A stretch of 32,140 bases of DNA from Clostridiaceae bacterium (GCA_012838385.1 DUPL01000130.1:1-32140); one strand, 5' to 3'; numbered from the stretch's first letter, positions 7,864 through 16,625 are shown. Numbers and translations: made by a program. Notes: generated by a model from the letters alone, not told the origin.

Positions 7864-8565
7864 CTAATCCATATTGTATAAATGTGAAAGATCACCCATT
7901 TGAACAATACGGGCAATTGCAGCATCGTGAAGCTGAGGTGTTCTCTGCATTTCTACAACTGTTACTGATGTGGGCATGAGCTGAAAACCATGCCATATTT
8001 GAGGTATTGGTATTCTTGTAAGACAGGATACCAATGTCAAACCAAGCCCCATATGACAAAAGAAAACAATTGTTTCATCATCCCTGGCTTTCTCTGTAAC
8101 ATCATACAGCTGCCCTTTCCTTATGTAACCATACTTTTCAAGCAGCTTGTCAAGCTCATTACCTACCTTCGTATAATATTCATAGATGCCGCTATCCTTA
8201 TACACGGAATGACTCATCCAGTCATTGGAGAAAAACACATCCTTGTATTTGTCCCAGTATTGGGGAGTTATATCCCAAGGACAATGACAGCCATTATGAT
8301 GTACAGGAAGACCTTCTTTCTCATAGTCAGGTTTGACAGGGAGTGGAAACTCCTGCAGCCAGTCGAGTATCTCCATATCCATGTTTTTTATCTTAAGAGT
8401 AGCCTTGGCGGTGTCCTTCGCACGACCCAATGGCGAACAATATATCTTGGATATATTAATCTTTTCAAGCCTTTTGGATAACAAATCAGCTTCAATCCAA
8501 CCCTTTGGTGTCAGTGTATCGTTCTTGTAATCAGGATCACCGTGTCTAATAATCAACAGCTTCAT
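7864..8565 (-). CDS. Histidine phosphatase family protein (phosphoglycerate-mutase-like)
   Basis: 233 aa, cytoplasmic. The N-terminus MKLLIIRHGDPDY holds the family's RHG motif (Arg7, His8), with His8 as the phospho-accepting residue. LTPKGWIEADLLSKRL and IYCSPLGRAKDTA (about 40-52) are the expected second and third blocks. The second histidine lies in VFFCHMGLG near residue 171. Members remove phosphate from sugars, nucleotides or cofactors; the substrate is not evident. The ATG at 8565 follows GGAAG. The M3 peptidase gene begins 67 bases downstream but has its own promoter. Confidence 0.88.
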   Translation of the reverse strand: MKLLIIRHGDPDYKNDTLTPKGWIEADLLSKRLEKINISKIYCSPLGRAKDTAKATLKIKNMDMEILDWLQEFPLPVKPDYEKEGLPVHHNGCHCPWDITPQYWDKYKDVFFSNDWMSHSVYKDSGIYEYYTKVGNELDKLLEKYGYIRKGQLYDVTEKARDDETIVFFCHMGLGLTLVSCLTRIPIPQIWHGFQLMPTSVTVVEMQRTPQLHDAAIARIVQMGDLSHLYNMD

Positions 8566-8613
8566 ATTTTTACTTCCTTTCCAACTAGTATGTCATATTG
8601 CACTGCTCCTCCA

Positions 8614-8641
8614 ATTATATCAATCCATTCTCATTTTGCAA
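8614..8641 (-). promoter_or_regulatory. Extended -10 promoter of the histidine phosphatase
   Basis: On the minus strand TTGCAA (8636-8641) is 16 bases from TATAAT (8614-8619), which is preceded by TGA, giving an extended -10. Just downstream, GGAGGAG is followed nine bases later by ATG ACA TAC TAG. This could be a four-codon leader frame before the real gene, or chance. Confidence 0.7.
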
Positions 8642-8723
8642 TATAACCAAACCTTCTGTCCGGTGCGGTATCACCATTGAGAAGCTTCAATAATGTAGCC
8701 GGATAAACTTTTATGCCTAAAAG

Positions 8724-8763
8724 AAAGAGAGTTGCTGCCTTTAAGAAGCATGCAACTCTCTTT
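8724..8763 (-). terminator. Rho-independent terminator after the DUF4091 lipoprotein
   Basis: 12-bp perfect stem: AAAGAGAGTTGC (8724-8735) pairs with GCAACTCTCTTT (8752-8763). The loop contains a further TGC/GCA pairing. On the minus strand the stem is followed by CTTTTAGG, a short U-rich tail. It lies just past the stop codon at 8785. Confidence 0.85.
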
Positions 8764-8784
8764 GTATCCTGACATTTAAATTTT

Positions 8785-10443
8785 TTACTTTTTCAATGCT
8801 TTTTCCAGCTTATTTCCCAACTCAATTCTTGCTTTCACAAATGTTTCGTCATTCTTAGTGTAATCCAATATACTTTTAGATACTTTCTTTATAATCTTAT
8901 TGGTTTTCTTTTTACCCAACTCTTTTTCTGCCATGGTTAGGTACTCGAAATCTTCAATGCCGTCACGAACTGCTTCCAGTCTTAACGAACCTACAGGACC
9001 TCTAATACCTACATGGGCACCATCATAAATAAGAACACCATCTCCATATACATGAGGCATAAGATGTTTTCCTGTTATTGCATCTTCCCAAGCATTCTCT
9101 GTCCAGTTATTTACTGCATAGTATAGAAATCCATCTACATTATATTGTTTTTGCTGCCAGAAAAGTACTCTGTGAACTACGCCCTTTTGCTCCATTAGTA
9201 TGTTTGTATAAGGGTCTTGCGGTTCCCAGCATACGTACCACCAAACTTTATCTCCTCTTTTTTTGAACTCTTCCATTCGTTCAGCATATGTTCCATACTG
9301 TTTGTCGTATTTTTCGGACTGAACGATATATTTAGGCTCTTTCTTGTTCTCTTTAGCCGTCTTGTATGCATATGGTTTATTGCACCAAATTCTGATATAG
9401 TCTGACATAAATTCGATTTGATCCGTTTTGTAGTCAACCGCTATGTCTGTAAAAAATGGAGCCACCATTCGATAGCCTGGATATACCGTTTCCAGGTTCA
9501 TCCCATGAAACTCAATTTCATTCAGAAGATGCATATCAGTAGGTTCATCTACAAAATAGAAGTATCCTTTATCAAACCACTCTTCCTTCTGGGATAGTTT
9601 TTCATGAATAGCTCTCAATCTGTCAAAATTGTAATCTGTTTTATACCCAGTAATGCAAAATGAAGTCACTCTCGGATTGTCCAAGTATTCATCTACTCTC
9701 GGATCAAGAAGATCATATGGAAGATAATATGCATTTACTCGATTCTCAAGCAGGTAATCATAATATATCTTGTAAAGCTCATTATCGTCTGAATCCCATT
9801 GTTCATGCTTTACGTATACAGCCCAATGGCTAAGATCCATTGCTGTTGTACATGCTGTTGCTTCACTTAGAGTGAAATCCCACACTTTTGCAAACACTTT
9901 TGCTTGCTTGATGGTCTTGCTTCCATCCTTAATAGACAACATTGCTTCGTAAATGCCTGCTGGTGTATCAGGTGTGGTCTTTATTTTAATATAGAAGGCT
10001 TGCGATTTAGACCCTTCTAAATTAAACTCAGAAGACAGCGGCACAATAGGATCAGGCGTCATTGCATCTCCCGTACTGATATAATGTTCAATGAATAGTT
10101 CAGCGGGAATTGCATCTCCTGCTTCATTTTTAAATTCAGTAATTTCTGCTGTCAGGTTTTCCTTATCATTTTCTGAATAGAGAACGAACTGACAACCCTC
10201 AATCTCGTTCTTTGCAAGACGTATGTAATATGAATTATTTCCTTTGGGCTTCTCATCTTGCGCTACTTTTGTAAAAGAATGTACAAATGTAAGTTTAAGT
10301 GTACTATCTTCATGTTCTGCAATGATTGGCTTATAATCCTTTGTTGGATCAAACTCTTTGTTGCAGGAATACAAGAAAACTGATACCAGCAAAACTGGCA
10401 ACAAGAGTAAACATAACTTCTTTATGTAGTTGTTCCTACGCAT
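8785..10443 (-). CDS. Lipoprotein with DUF4091 (GH123-like) domain
   Basis: 552 aa. A lipoprotein signal is clear: a basic start, the hydrophobic run LCLLLLPVLLVSVF, then lipobox LYSC with Cys27. The mature part begins with a beta-rich region (about 40-190). A barrel-like region follows, with FYFVDEPTD near residue 297 holding an Asp-Glu pair. The C-terminus carries the DUF4091 hallmark GDGVLIYDG...GPVGSLRLEAVRDGIEDFEYL (about 465-505). DUF4091 proteins are related to GH123, a family of beta-N-acetylgalactosaminidases. The sequence supports a surface-bound glycoside hydrolase, but specificity is unproven. The ATG at 10443 follows AAAGGAG. Own promoter and terminator, so a single-gene unit. 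Confidence 0.82.
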   Translation of the reverse strand: MRRNNYIKKLCLLLLPVLLVSVFLYSCNKEFDPTKDYKPIIAEHEDSTLKLTFVHSFTKVAQDEKPKGNNSYYIRLAKNEIEGCQFVLYSENDKENLTAEITEFKNEAGDAIPAELFIEHYISTGDAMTPDPIVPLSSEFNLEGSKSQAFYIKIKTTPDTPAGIYEAMLSIKDGSKTIKQAKVFAKVWDFTLSEATACTTAMDLSHWAVYVKHEQWDSDDNELYKIYYDYLLENRVNAYYLPYDLLDPRVDEYLDNPRVTSFCITGYKTDYNFDRLRAIHEKLSQKEEWFDKGYFYFVDEPTDMHLLNEIEFHGMNLETVYPGYRMVAPFFTDIAVDYKTDQIEFMSDYIRIWCNKPYAYKTAKENKKEPKYIVQSEKYDKQYGTYAERMEEFKKRGDKVWWYVCWEPQDPYTNILMEQKGVVHRVLFWQQKQYNVDGFLYYAVNNWTENAWEDAITGKHLMPHVYGDGVLIYDGAHVGIRGPVGSLRLEAVRDGIEDFEYLTMAEKELGKKKTNKIIKKVSKSILDYTKNDETFVKARIELGNKLEKALKK

Positions 10444-10479
10444 AAAATAACTCCTTTTGTATATTATAGCTTACTATAG

Positions 10480-10507
10480 ATTATATTCATTGTACTAAAA
10501 AATACAA
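10480..10507 (-). promoter_or_regulatory. Sigma-A promoter of the DUF4091 lipoprotein
   Basis: On the minus strand TTGTAT (10502-10507) and TATAAT (10480-10485) are 16 bases apart. A second TATAAT at 10463-10468 lies closer to the gene but has no -35 match. Confidence 0.65.
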
Positions 10508-10522
10508 GATGTTTGTATAAAG

Positions 10523-10545
10523 AAGTCCTCGCGCAGCGAGGACTT
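10523..10545 (-). terminator. Rho-independent terminator after the metallophosphoesterase
   Basis: 10-bp perfect stem AAGTCCTCGC / GCGAGGACTT with a 3-base loop. It starts three bases after the TAA at 10549-10551. On the minus strand it is followed by CTTTATAC, so the U-tract is short, but the stem is GC-rich. Confidence 0.8.
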
Positions 10546-10548
10546 TCA

Positions 10549-11847
10549 TTACTTGCCAGATATTTTTACAACTCTAAAATGTCCGTCTGTAGCATTTTTT
10601 GTTACAATTTGCATTCTGCCAGGCAAAAACTCGTCTTCGTGGTCGAAATGCACATGACCTGCAAATATAGCTTGAACGTTATTGTTCTCATCTGTTATCA
10701 GGTTGTAGAAAAGGGTGGTTGATTCTGCCGGACTTACTCCACCAGGTCCCATCAGGATGGGTTTTCCCCAGACATCTATTGTGGCTTGAGCCAACGTATC
10801 GACATATATGGGGATATGCATGATTATTATCGTTGGCAAACCATTTTCAAGCTGTTTTTTGGTAAGTTCATACTGCTCATATGTTACTTGATCCTGACTG
10901 TTGTTAATAGCGATTATCTGAAGATCATCAAACTGTTTAACTTGAAAATCCGTATTGCCTCCGCACAAATCCTTGTATTTAGGAATATACTTTTCCTTGG
11001 TGCTTTGTGAATGATAGTCAAATTCAAAAGACCAGTCGTGATTTCCTAGAACATATAATGAGGGAACTTTGCTCCTGCTAACGTTATCTGCAATTGCTTT
11101 AATATTCGCCTCTGTTGGGAAATCGGCAATGTCACCTGTAAGGAATATCATGTCAGCGTTTACTTTTTCTGCGTATTCAAAGAAAGCTGGGAATCTATCA
11201 CCAGAGGGGATCCCGTCTGCGGTCTTGAATACTTGTGACCTGCCATAAGCTGATGCTTTTACTTCTTTTGTGTCATCGTCAGAAAAGAGTGTAAGATGAC
11301 TGTCAGTTACATGTACAAAAATGTAATCCTTCTTTATACCATCAATTTTCAATTCTGTCTCAATAGGAGAAATTATCATGTCAAGACCATCTCCTTTTTC
11401 ATAAGTCTTTTTGTTAACAACAATCTTGCCTTTATTGTTAAACTTTTCCAAAAAAGTTTTTATACCGGTATATGTACCATATTCTGTACTCCCCTTTATG
11501 TATATCTTTTTACCCACAACTTCGATTACATAACCAAACTTCCCCAGCTCTGATACATCAATAGTATGACCATCCCGGTCTACATCCCCAAGAATAATTT
11601 CATATCCTTTGGTATCGCCTACTGAATCTTCCGTTCTTATAGTCAGGTTTGCCCCAGTTATTTTCGAAATCTCATCTTTTAGAAAGTATGCGTAGTTCAA
11701 GTCTGTCAGAGTGTCCTTGTGAATAATCGTATACTTTGTTTTACCGTTTGATGCAACAGTCAGCGGTTTCTGCGAGAAGTAAACTAATAATACAACAGAT
11801 ATTATTACTAATATCAGAACCGGTACAATAACTTTTAATTTCTTCAA
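10549..11847 (-). CDS. Membrane-anchored metallophosphoesterase
   Basis: 432 aa from a TTG at 11847. An ATG at 11895 in the same frame is unlikely because a sigma-A promoter overlaps it, while AAGGTGA sits correctly before the TTG. The new N-terminus MKKLKVIVPVLILVIISVVLL is a signal anchor. Residues about 38-155 resemble the small alpha/beta N-terminal domain found ahead of several glycosidases (GYEIILGDVDRDG, YGTYTGIKTFLEKF). The catalytic domain follows: DSH (Asp182, His184), GDIAD (about 238), GNHD (268-271), HIPI and a final AGHVHFDH. These are the five metal-binding blocks of calcineurin-like phosphoesterases. It should hydrolyse phosphomono- or diesters at the cell surface; the substrate is unknown. 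Own promoter and terminator. Confidence 0.82.
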   Translation of the reverse strand: MKKLKVIVPVLILVIISVVLLVYFSQKPLTVASNGKTKYTIIHKDTLTDLNYAYFLKDEISKITGANLTIRTEDSVGDTKGYEIILGDVDRDGHTIDVSELGKFGYVIEVVGKKIYIKGSTEYGTYTGIKTFLEKFNNKGKIVVNKKTYEKGDGLDMIISPIETELKIDGIKKDYIFVHVTDSHLTLFSDDDTKEVKASAYGRSQVFKTADGIPSGDRFPAFFEYAEKVNADMIFLTGDIADFPTEANIKAIADNVSRSKVPSLYVLGNHDWSFEFDYHSQSTKEKYIPKYKDLCGGNTDFQVKQFDDLQIIAINNSQDQVTYEQYELTKKQLENGLPTIIIMHIPIYVDTLAQATIDVWGKPILMGPGGVSPAESTTLFYNLITDENNNVQAIFAGHVHFDHEDEFLPGRMQIVTKNATDGHFRVVKISGK

Positions 11848-11884
11848 TACAATCACCTTCAATAGATTTTTCAATTTCATAAAC

Positions 11885-11913
11885 ATTATATTCATTTAAG
11901 GGTGAAGTTACAA
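11885..11913 (-). promoter_or_regulatory. Sigma-A promoter of the metallophosphoesterase
   Basis: On the minus strand TTGTAA (11908-11913) and TATAAT (11885-11890) are 17 bases apart. The predicted transcript start, near 11878, is downstream of the first in-frame ATGs, which decides for the TTG start at 11847. Nothing else was recognised in 11914-12064. Confidence 0.75.
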
Positions 11914-12064
11914 GAGATTTTATATAAAGGCGAGCTGTAAGCGCTACATATATTTTTATGCATACCACTCTTTTTGCCCTTTGTACATTGTCTTGTATAT
12001 GCCGTTTTTAGCCTCTCTCCTGACAACGACATAATATACTGATACATTTCTATTTCAGCTATAG

Positions 12065-12484
12065 GGTCAATTACAAATACCTTTGGAATATGATGGTGTA
12101 AAGAGGTTTTCTGAAGGTTTGGCAGTGGCTTTCAAAGATGGAGTCTTTGGATATATTGACAAAACGGGCAAGTTACCTTTTGATACACCTTTTGATTTCA
12201 TATCTCCTTTTAAAGAAGGTCTTGCATCTATCAGAGTTGAAAGCAAATATGGATTCATCGATAAAAAGGGCGAAATAGCAATACCTATCATATATGAGGA
12301 TGCATTACATTTTTGCAAAGGACTTGCAGCTGTAATGATGAATGACAAATGGGGCTACATTGACAAACAAGGAAATCCTGTTTCATCTTTTGAGTATGAT
12401 TATTTAGGCTATGTACATAAGGGTCTTGCTGTAGTTGAAAATGATCACAAATGGGGCATTATTCAATTTTCTACAACATACTGA
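12065..12484 (+). pseudogene. WG-repeat protein, 5'-truncated remnant
   Basis: The open frame from 12065 to the TGA at 12484 encodes about 3.5 WG repeats: IPLEYDGVKRFSEGLA, KYGFIDKKGEIAIPIIYEDA, KWGYIDKQGNP and KWGIIQF. The WG repeat is a beta-strand unit usually found in long tandem runs in exported proteins. The only candidate start is a TTG at 12083 with no ribosome-binding site. The repeat pattern begins before it and is cut by the TAG at 12062, and there is no signal peptide. I read this as the 3' end of a larger gene that lost its front. An expressed short protein cannot be excluded. Confidence 0.65.
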
Positions 12485-12497
12485 TTTCATACATACC

Positions 12498-12533
12498 AAA
12501 GCATCCCCTACTCTTTAGAGCAAGGGATGCTTT
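12498..12533. terminator. Hairpin between the WG remnant and the GH38 gene
   Basis: 10-bp stem AAAGCATCCC (12498-12507) / GGGATGCTTT (12524-12533). It lies between two convergent 3' ends and could serve both. The tail on each side has only three T, so termination would be modest. Confidence 0.6.
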
Positions 12534-12555
12534 AACCAAATTCAGTGTAAGGTCT

Positions 12556-15207
12556 TTAACTTCTTTCTATCATAACATTGGCAATTTCACCAGGCTTGAT
12601 TTCAAAGAGGATGCTGCCACCTTCTACCCTGACATTACCAATGGAATTACCAAGAAAATCAACCTTCCTGGCATTAACAGGTGCCTTGTCAAGTTTAATG
12701 ACACATGAGTTTTCTGTAGGATCCATATTATACACTCGTATCATTAACTGTTTCTTCTCACGATCCAATGTGTATATGGCAGATAAGACAGCACCGGATA
12801 TACTAAAATAGCTGTGTGAACTGTTCATTGAGCCAGTTGTGTAGCCACCAAAAGGAGTCAATGGTATTTGATAACAAAGCGCATCATTAACAACATCATT
12901 ATTACCAGCTTCATTGACATAGAATTTGACGCCATACTCAAAGGTATGCTCGCCAATTTGTTTGCTGTCTTCAGTAAGCCATCTTACACCTTTGCCGCAA
13001 CTGGTTTCATCCCTGGTTGGGTTATCCGTTTTGTACACCTTGTCAACAGACCGAAGCAGTGTTAAACAAACACGGGTGCTGTTTTCATCCCTTATGGCTT
13101 CGTACTCATGGGTGCTTCTTGAAAATACGGCTACACTCAGGTCCCCTTTGAGGTATAAAAGGTTGCGCATAGGCATTGTCATAATATTCTCGGACTTCAA
13201 CTCTGATTTGTGATAAATTGGACGCTCAGTCAAATCAAAAGCCGTGTCACTGAAACCAGATTTGTATTCTTCATCAAAATCAAATACAGCCCTTATACGA
13301 TGATTCCAGCCTTTGTTGTTAACTCTAGTCTTGAACATTATTGTATCAGAGTAATTATCAAGAGTAACTGTTGTTTCAAGATGCACAGGCTCATTATTCT
13401 TAATATAGCTTAAATAAATATCCATGGATGAAGAGTGCTTGCTCACCGTTGTTTTGATCTCTGCATCAAGTTTATCAGTAAACAACTTGTCACCCAAAGG
13501 ATTGGTAGTATAACTGTCACCCTCATCCGTTTCATCTTCAAAGAAATGAAGATTATTAAGAGTCCTGCCCGTTCTTTTGATGGTGATATTTATTGTACCG
13601 TTATCATTCGCTTTAACATGGTAGAACTTGTTCTCTATACTGTTTGACGGTACATTTACATATGAGTTCACACATTTCTTGCCATCAACCAGGTAATATG
13701 CCTTATACCCACATGCAGGTATATCACTTGCATAAAACTCATACTCAATGCCGGTAAAATAATCCTTGTTGGTCATGGGTTCCAATGCTACTCTTGTTGT
13801 ATCATCGTACACCTCCTGATATTCATCCTTTTTCATGGTTTCAATATCACGCCGCTTCAAAAATGTACGACGTATTATCGCATCTTTCACAACATTATTA
13901 TCCTCATCGACAAGCAATTCACCTTGAGCTTCGCACGGTACTATTAACTTGCCGCAAACCCTTTCGCTTCGCACAAATGGAAGAGGATTATATACAATTA
14001 TTGCAGAGTCTGACATCTTGGGTTTTATACTGCTCCCCAATTGATATAACTCTAGCTTTTCCACCTCTCTTGCCATTTGATAAGCGTGTATTATTCTCAT
14101 TTTTACATCCTGATTCGTACTGTCCACATTACATCCGCAGATGGAATCGTGGGCATGGGAAGCTACAAGCTTTTTCCATGCATTCTCATAAAAAGGTTTG
14201 GTATCCAGATAATCAAACAAATCCAAATGCGGATTTATCGCATGAAGAGGTTCGCATAAGTACTGTAGTTTATTCTCAACCATTCGATTTAACATCTTGA
14301 TATCGATTCTGGTGGATAACGTGTTTCCTAACGCAAAGTGACTCTTGTATTCACCTCGCTGCTCGCCATATCCCGTTTCCAGCTGTTCACCCAGTTCTTC
14401 TACCATAGAATCAAAGAATTCTTCAAGTGTACTTTCTTTTATTTTATACTCATCTTTAAACTCTTCTTTCAGAGTTGCAATAGTTTCAGTTAGATTGTCA
14501 TTTGGTTCCAAATGATCTATTCCAACTACCAACAAACGGTTTCGTCCTTTATACCTGTTATCCTGATAAGCCATAGTGGCCTTAAAGCTATTTATTACCT
14601 GCTCTTTGCTCATATCTATACGGTCATAACTTCTCCAGACAGAATGAATAGTTATGCCAACACCTATGCTGTATGCTTCAAACAAAGCATAAACCGAGCT
14701 TTTATCAGGAGCTTCCCATATAAATTCGGCGGTGTCTTTGCCAGAGTCTAGTCTAAGCCCCCTTGAAAACATGGCATACTTGTATCCAAACAACTTATAT
14801 ATTTGCGGCAGCTGAGAAACCAAGCCAAAGCTGTCCGGACTGTAACCGACCTTAAGGCATCCCCCAAACTCTTTACAAACACTATACCCAATTAGAAGAT
14901 TGCGAACCAAAGATTCACCAGAAGGAATCATCATATCGGGAACGGTGTACCAGGGACCGGGTACAAGTCTGCCCTTGCTGATTAACTCTTTTAAAATGTT
15001 TTTGTCCTCTGGTTTTATTTCCAAATAGTCTTCCAACATTATGCTTTGACCATCCAGCAAATAATTAGGATAGTTGTCGTCATGCAATAGTTTTATCACC
15101 TTTTCAATAAGACGAACCAACCTTATCTGATATCTGCGGAATGGCAAATACCATTCTCTATCCCAATGTGTACTAGGAACAATGTGTATGATCTTTTTAG
15201 TACTCAT
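12556..15207 (-). CDS. GH38-family alpha-mannosidase
   Basis: 883 aa, no signal peptide, so cytoplasmic. The N-terminal domain has HIVPSTHWDREWY (8-20) with zinc ligands His14 and Asp16. GYSPDSFGLVSQLPQ (121-135) holds Asp125, the expected nucleophile and third zinc ligand. ASHAHDSICGCNVD near residue 355 supplies the fourth ligand. The linker and C-terminal beta-sandwich domains of GH38 follow, ending near KPGEIANVMIERS. Length is usual for the bacterial enzymes. It releases alpha-linked mannose with retention, probably from imported manno-oligosaccharides. The ATG at 15207 follows GAAGGTGA. No sugar transporter or mannose-specific gene is adjacent, so the substrate source is not shown. Confidence 0.92.
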   Translation of the reverse strand: MSTKKIIHIVPSTHWDREWYLPFRRYQIRLVRLIEKVIKLLHDDNYPNYLLDGQSIMLEDYLEIKPEDKNILKELISKGRLVPGPWYTVPDMMIPSGESLVRNLLIGYSVCKEFGGCLKVGYSPDSFGLVSQLPQIYKLFGYKYAMFSRGLRLDSGKDTAEFIWEAPDKSSVYALFEAYSIGVGITIHSVWRSYDRIDMSKEQVINSFKATMAYQDNRYKGRNRLLVVGIDHLEPNDNLTETIATLKEEFKDEYKIKESTLEEFFDSMVEELGEQLETGYGEQRGEYKSHFALGNTLSTRIDIKMLNRMVENKLQYLCEPLHAINPHLDLFDYLDTKPFYENAWKKLVASHAHDSICGCNVDSTNQDVKMRIIHAYQMAREVEKLELYQLGSSIKPKMSDSAIIVYNPLPFVRSERVCGKLIVPCEAQGELLVDEDNNVVKDAIIRRTFLKRRDIETMKKDEYQEVYDDTTRVALEPMTNKDYFTGIEYEFYASDIPACGYKAYYLVDGKKCVNSYVNVPSNSIENKFYHVKANDNGTINITIKRTGRTLNNLHFFEDETDEGDSYTTNPLGDKLFTDKLDAEIKTTVSKHSSSMDIYLSYIKNNEPVHLETTVTLDNYSDTIMFKTRVNNKGWNHRIRAVFDFDEEYKSGFSDTAFDLTERPIYHKSELKSENIMTMPMRNLLYLKGDLSVAVFSRSTHEYEAIRDENSTRVCLTLLRSVDKVYKTDNPTRDETSCGKGVRWLTEDSKQIGEHTFEYGVKFYVNEAGNNDVVNDALCYQIPLTPFGGYTTGSMNSSHSYFSISGAVLSAIYTLDREKKQLMIRVYNMDPTENSCVIKLDKAPVNARKVDFLGNSIGNVRVEGGSILFEIKPGEIANVMIERS

Positions 15208-15232
15208 GATTCACCTTCACTGTTTTTTTGAT

Positions 15233-15261
15233 ATGTTATCATTTAGTATCATTAACGTCAA
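15233..15261 (-). promoter_or_regulatory. Possible sigma-A promoter of the GH38 gene
   Basis: On the minus strand TTGACG (15256-15261) and TAACAT (15233-15238) are 17 bases apart, about 25 bases before the start codon. The -10 matches the consensus at four of six positions. Confidence 0.5.
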
Positions 15262-15394
15262 TAATATGGCTTTATTTGGAGTACTAATTATGGAAACGTT
15301 ATACCTCTTTTTTAGCGACTCGTATCGCAGATCAGACAAATACTGTCATTTTATCAGCATCATATGACAAGTAATATCGAATGTTTTTTTCTTG

Positions 15395-15423
15395 TTGACA
15401 CCAGTAATTTCCAGCGTTATTAT
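15395..15423 (+). promoter_or_regulatory. Sigma-A promoter of the unknown membrane protein at 15455
   Basis: TTGACA (15395-15400) and TATTAT (15418-15423) with a 17-base spacer, near consensus. The expected transcript start is near 15430. It overlaps the 5' end of the longest open frame, so translation must start later. Confidence 0.85.
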
Positions 15424-15454
15424 TAGTAAAATTATATATGGGACGGTGAACATT

Positions 15455-16300
15455 TTGAAATCAAGGAAAATATGGGTTATATCCATTGTATCAATTATTT
15501 CTATAATAATAGTGCTGATTGCAGGGGCCATTATTCGCCATAATATTAAACTAAAAAAATATACTGAATACCTGAAAGATAAATATGGTGTGAGTGACAG
15601 CGAAATTCGATTCAAATCGTATAAAAAAGAACATAACGTATATGAAGGTGATTTTTATGGTCCTTATAAACGAAAAGTTCCAAGTATCATTACATATGAA
15701 GTAAATGACAGAACTGTCAAAGTTGTAGATAATGGCACTACTATTTGCGATGACTATCAAATTAAAGATATCAGTTATATTGCAGCAGAGCATTTTTCTA
15801 AAATAACCGGTTATAACGTGGAGTTTGTTGAGTTTAAGAGTAATAGCAGATATGGTAATGGATTTAGCGATTCCTTGTCTGAATATATGCAAACCAAGAA
15901 CAATTCCGTCATTACTCTTGATAACATTGAGAATTTTCTTGTTGGCTATAAGAATTTTGATCCGAATTTATTTACCTCTATTAATTTATTTATAAATATA
16001 GCTAGTTATGATGATCTTGACACGTTGGTTAAAGATATTGATGCAAAACTTTTTCCCTATATTAAAAGGACAGGTCTTTATAACATGGGAATTTGGCTAT
16101 ATCAAGGAAATGGACAGAAACTAGCAATCACAAGAAGTTCCCTTAGGAACAGCAAAATTCTACCTCATTACTTCTGCAACTATTATGTAGGCGATCTTGA
16201 TAACATAATAGCTTACTTATTTTGCGGTACTAAAAAGAATTTCAGACAAGTAGGCAATTTCAGCGTAGATGAAAGAGGAATTTGGTTTTTTAGCAGATAA
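15455..16300 (+). CDS. Membrane-anchored protein of unknown function
   Basis: 281 aa from the TTG at 15455, supported by GGACGGTGA a few bases upstream and by the promoter, which excludes an in-frame TTG at 15392. One membrane segment at about residues 5-29 (IWVISIVSIISIIIVLIAGAI) is followed by a basic stretch, then about 250 residues predicted outside the cell. The exported part is mixed alpha/beta with many Tyr, Asn and Asp; no cysteine pairs, repeats or catalytic motif stand out. I do not recognise a family. It is a single-gene unit between its own promoter and terminator, on the plus strand among minus-strand neighbours. Confidence 0.75.
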   Translation: MKSRKIWVISIVSIISIIIVLIAGAIIRHNIKLKKYTEYLKDKYGVSDSEIRFKSYKKEHNVYEGDFYGPYKRKVPSIITYEVNDRTVKVVDNGTTICDDYQIKDISYIAAEHFSKITGYNVEFVEFKSNSRYGNGFSDSLSEYMQTKNNSVITLDNIENFLVGYKNFDPNLFTSINLFINIASYDDLDTLVKDIDAKLFPYIKRTGLYNMGIWLYQGNGQKLAITRSSLRNSKILPHYFCNYYVGDLDNIIAYLFCGTKKNFRQVGNFSVDERGIWFFSR

Positions 16301-16304
16301 ATCA

Positions 16305-16336
16305 AAAAATCCTGTCGATTTCTCGGCAGGATTTTT
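16305..16336 (+). terminator. Rho-independent terminator after the unknown membrane protein
   Basis: 14-bp stem 16305-16318 (AAAAATCCTGTCGA) with 16323-16336 (TCGGCAGGATTTTT), one G-U pair, loop TTTC. The stem ends in a T-run on the plus strand. With the A-run on the other side it may also act on the minus-strand small gene. Confidence 0.9.
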
Positions 16337-16391
16337 CATATTCTTGTTTATACTACTTCTTCCCCCTGTAGTTTAAGATCGCAATATTGAA

Positions 16392-16577
16392 TTATTTGTA
16401 CTTTTCTTCTTCCTTTATCATTTTGTACTTAATGTATTGTCTTATCATGCAAGCAGCAAAAATAAATAATGACAATATTATGGAAGCCACTAATCTCGTT
16501 GACATCACCACATAAAATAATATAAATGAAAATAAGGCAAGAACCGCACATTCAATTATTACTCTAGTTTTATTCAT
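16392..16577 (-). CDS. Small two-helix membrane protein, unknown function
   Basis: 61 aa. Two hydrophobic segments at about residues 7-24 and 28-44 form a hairpin with a short polar turn (MSTR). A basic and acidic tail follows, KYKMIKEEEKYK. The start is convincing: GAGGAGGAGA lies a few bases before ATG, and a promoter sits just upstream. No family recognised. It follows the GH3 gene by 87 bases on the same strand but has its own promoter, so a link to sugar use is not implied. Confidence 0.7.
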   Translation of the reverse strand: MNKTRVIIECAVLALFSFILFYVVMSTRLVASIILSLFIFAACMIRQYIKYKMIKEEEKYK

Positions 16578-16625
16578 AAATCTCTCCTCCTCAGCATGAC
16601 AAAGTAAACGAATTAATCAAACTAC

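Noticed and set aside
13785-14300. 171-codon plus-strand frame inside the GH38 gene
   Set aside because: It lies wholly within a well-conserved mannosidase on the other strand. No start signal and no recognisable family.
15392-15454. Start of the unknown membrane protein at the TTG at 15392
   Set aside because: This position overlaps the TTGACA -35 box and would be upstream of the transcript start. The TTG at 15455 has a ribosome-binding site.
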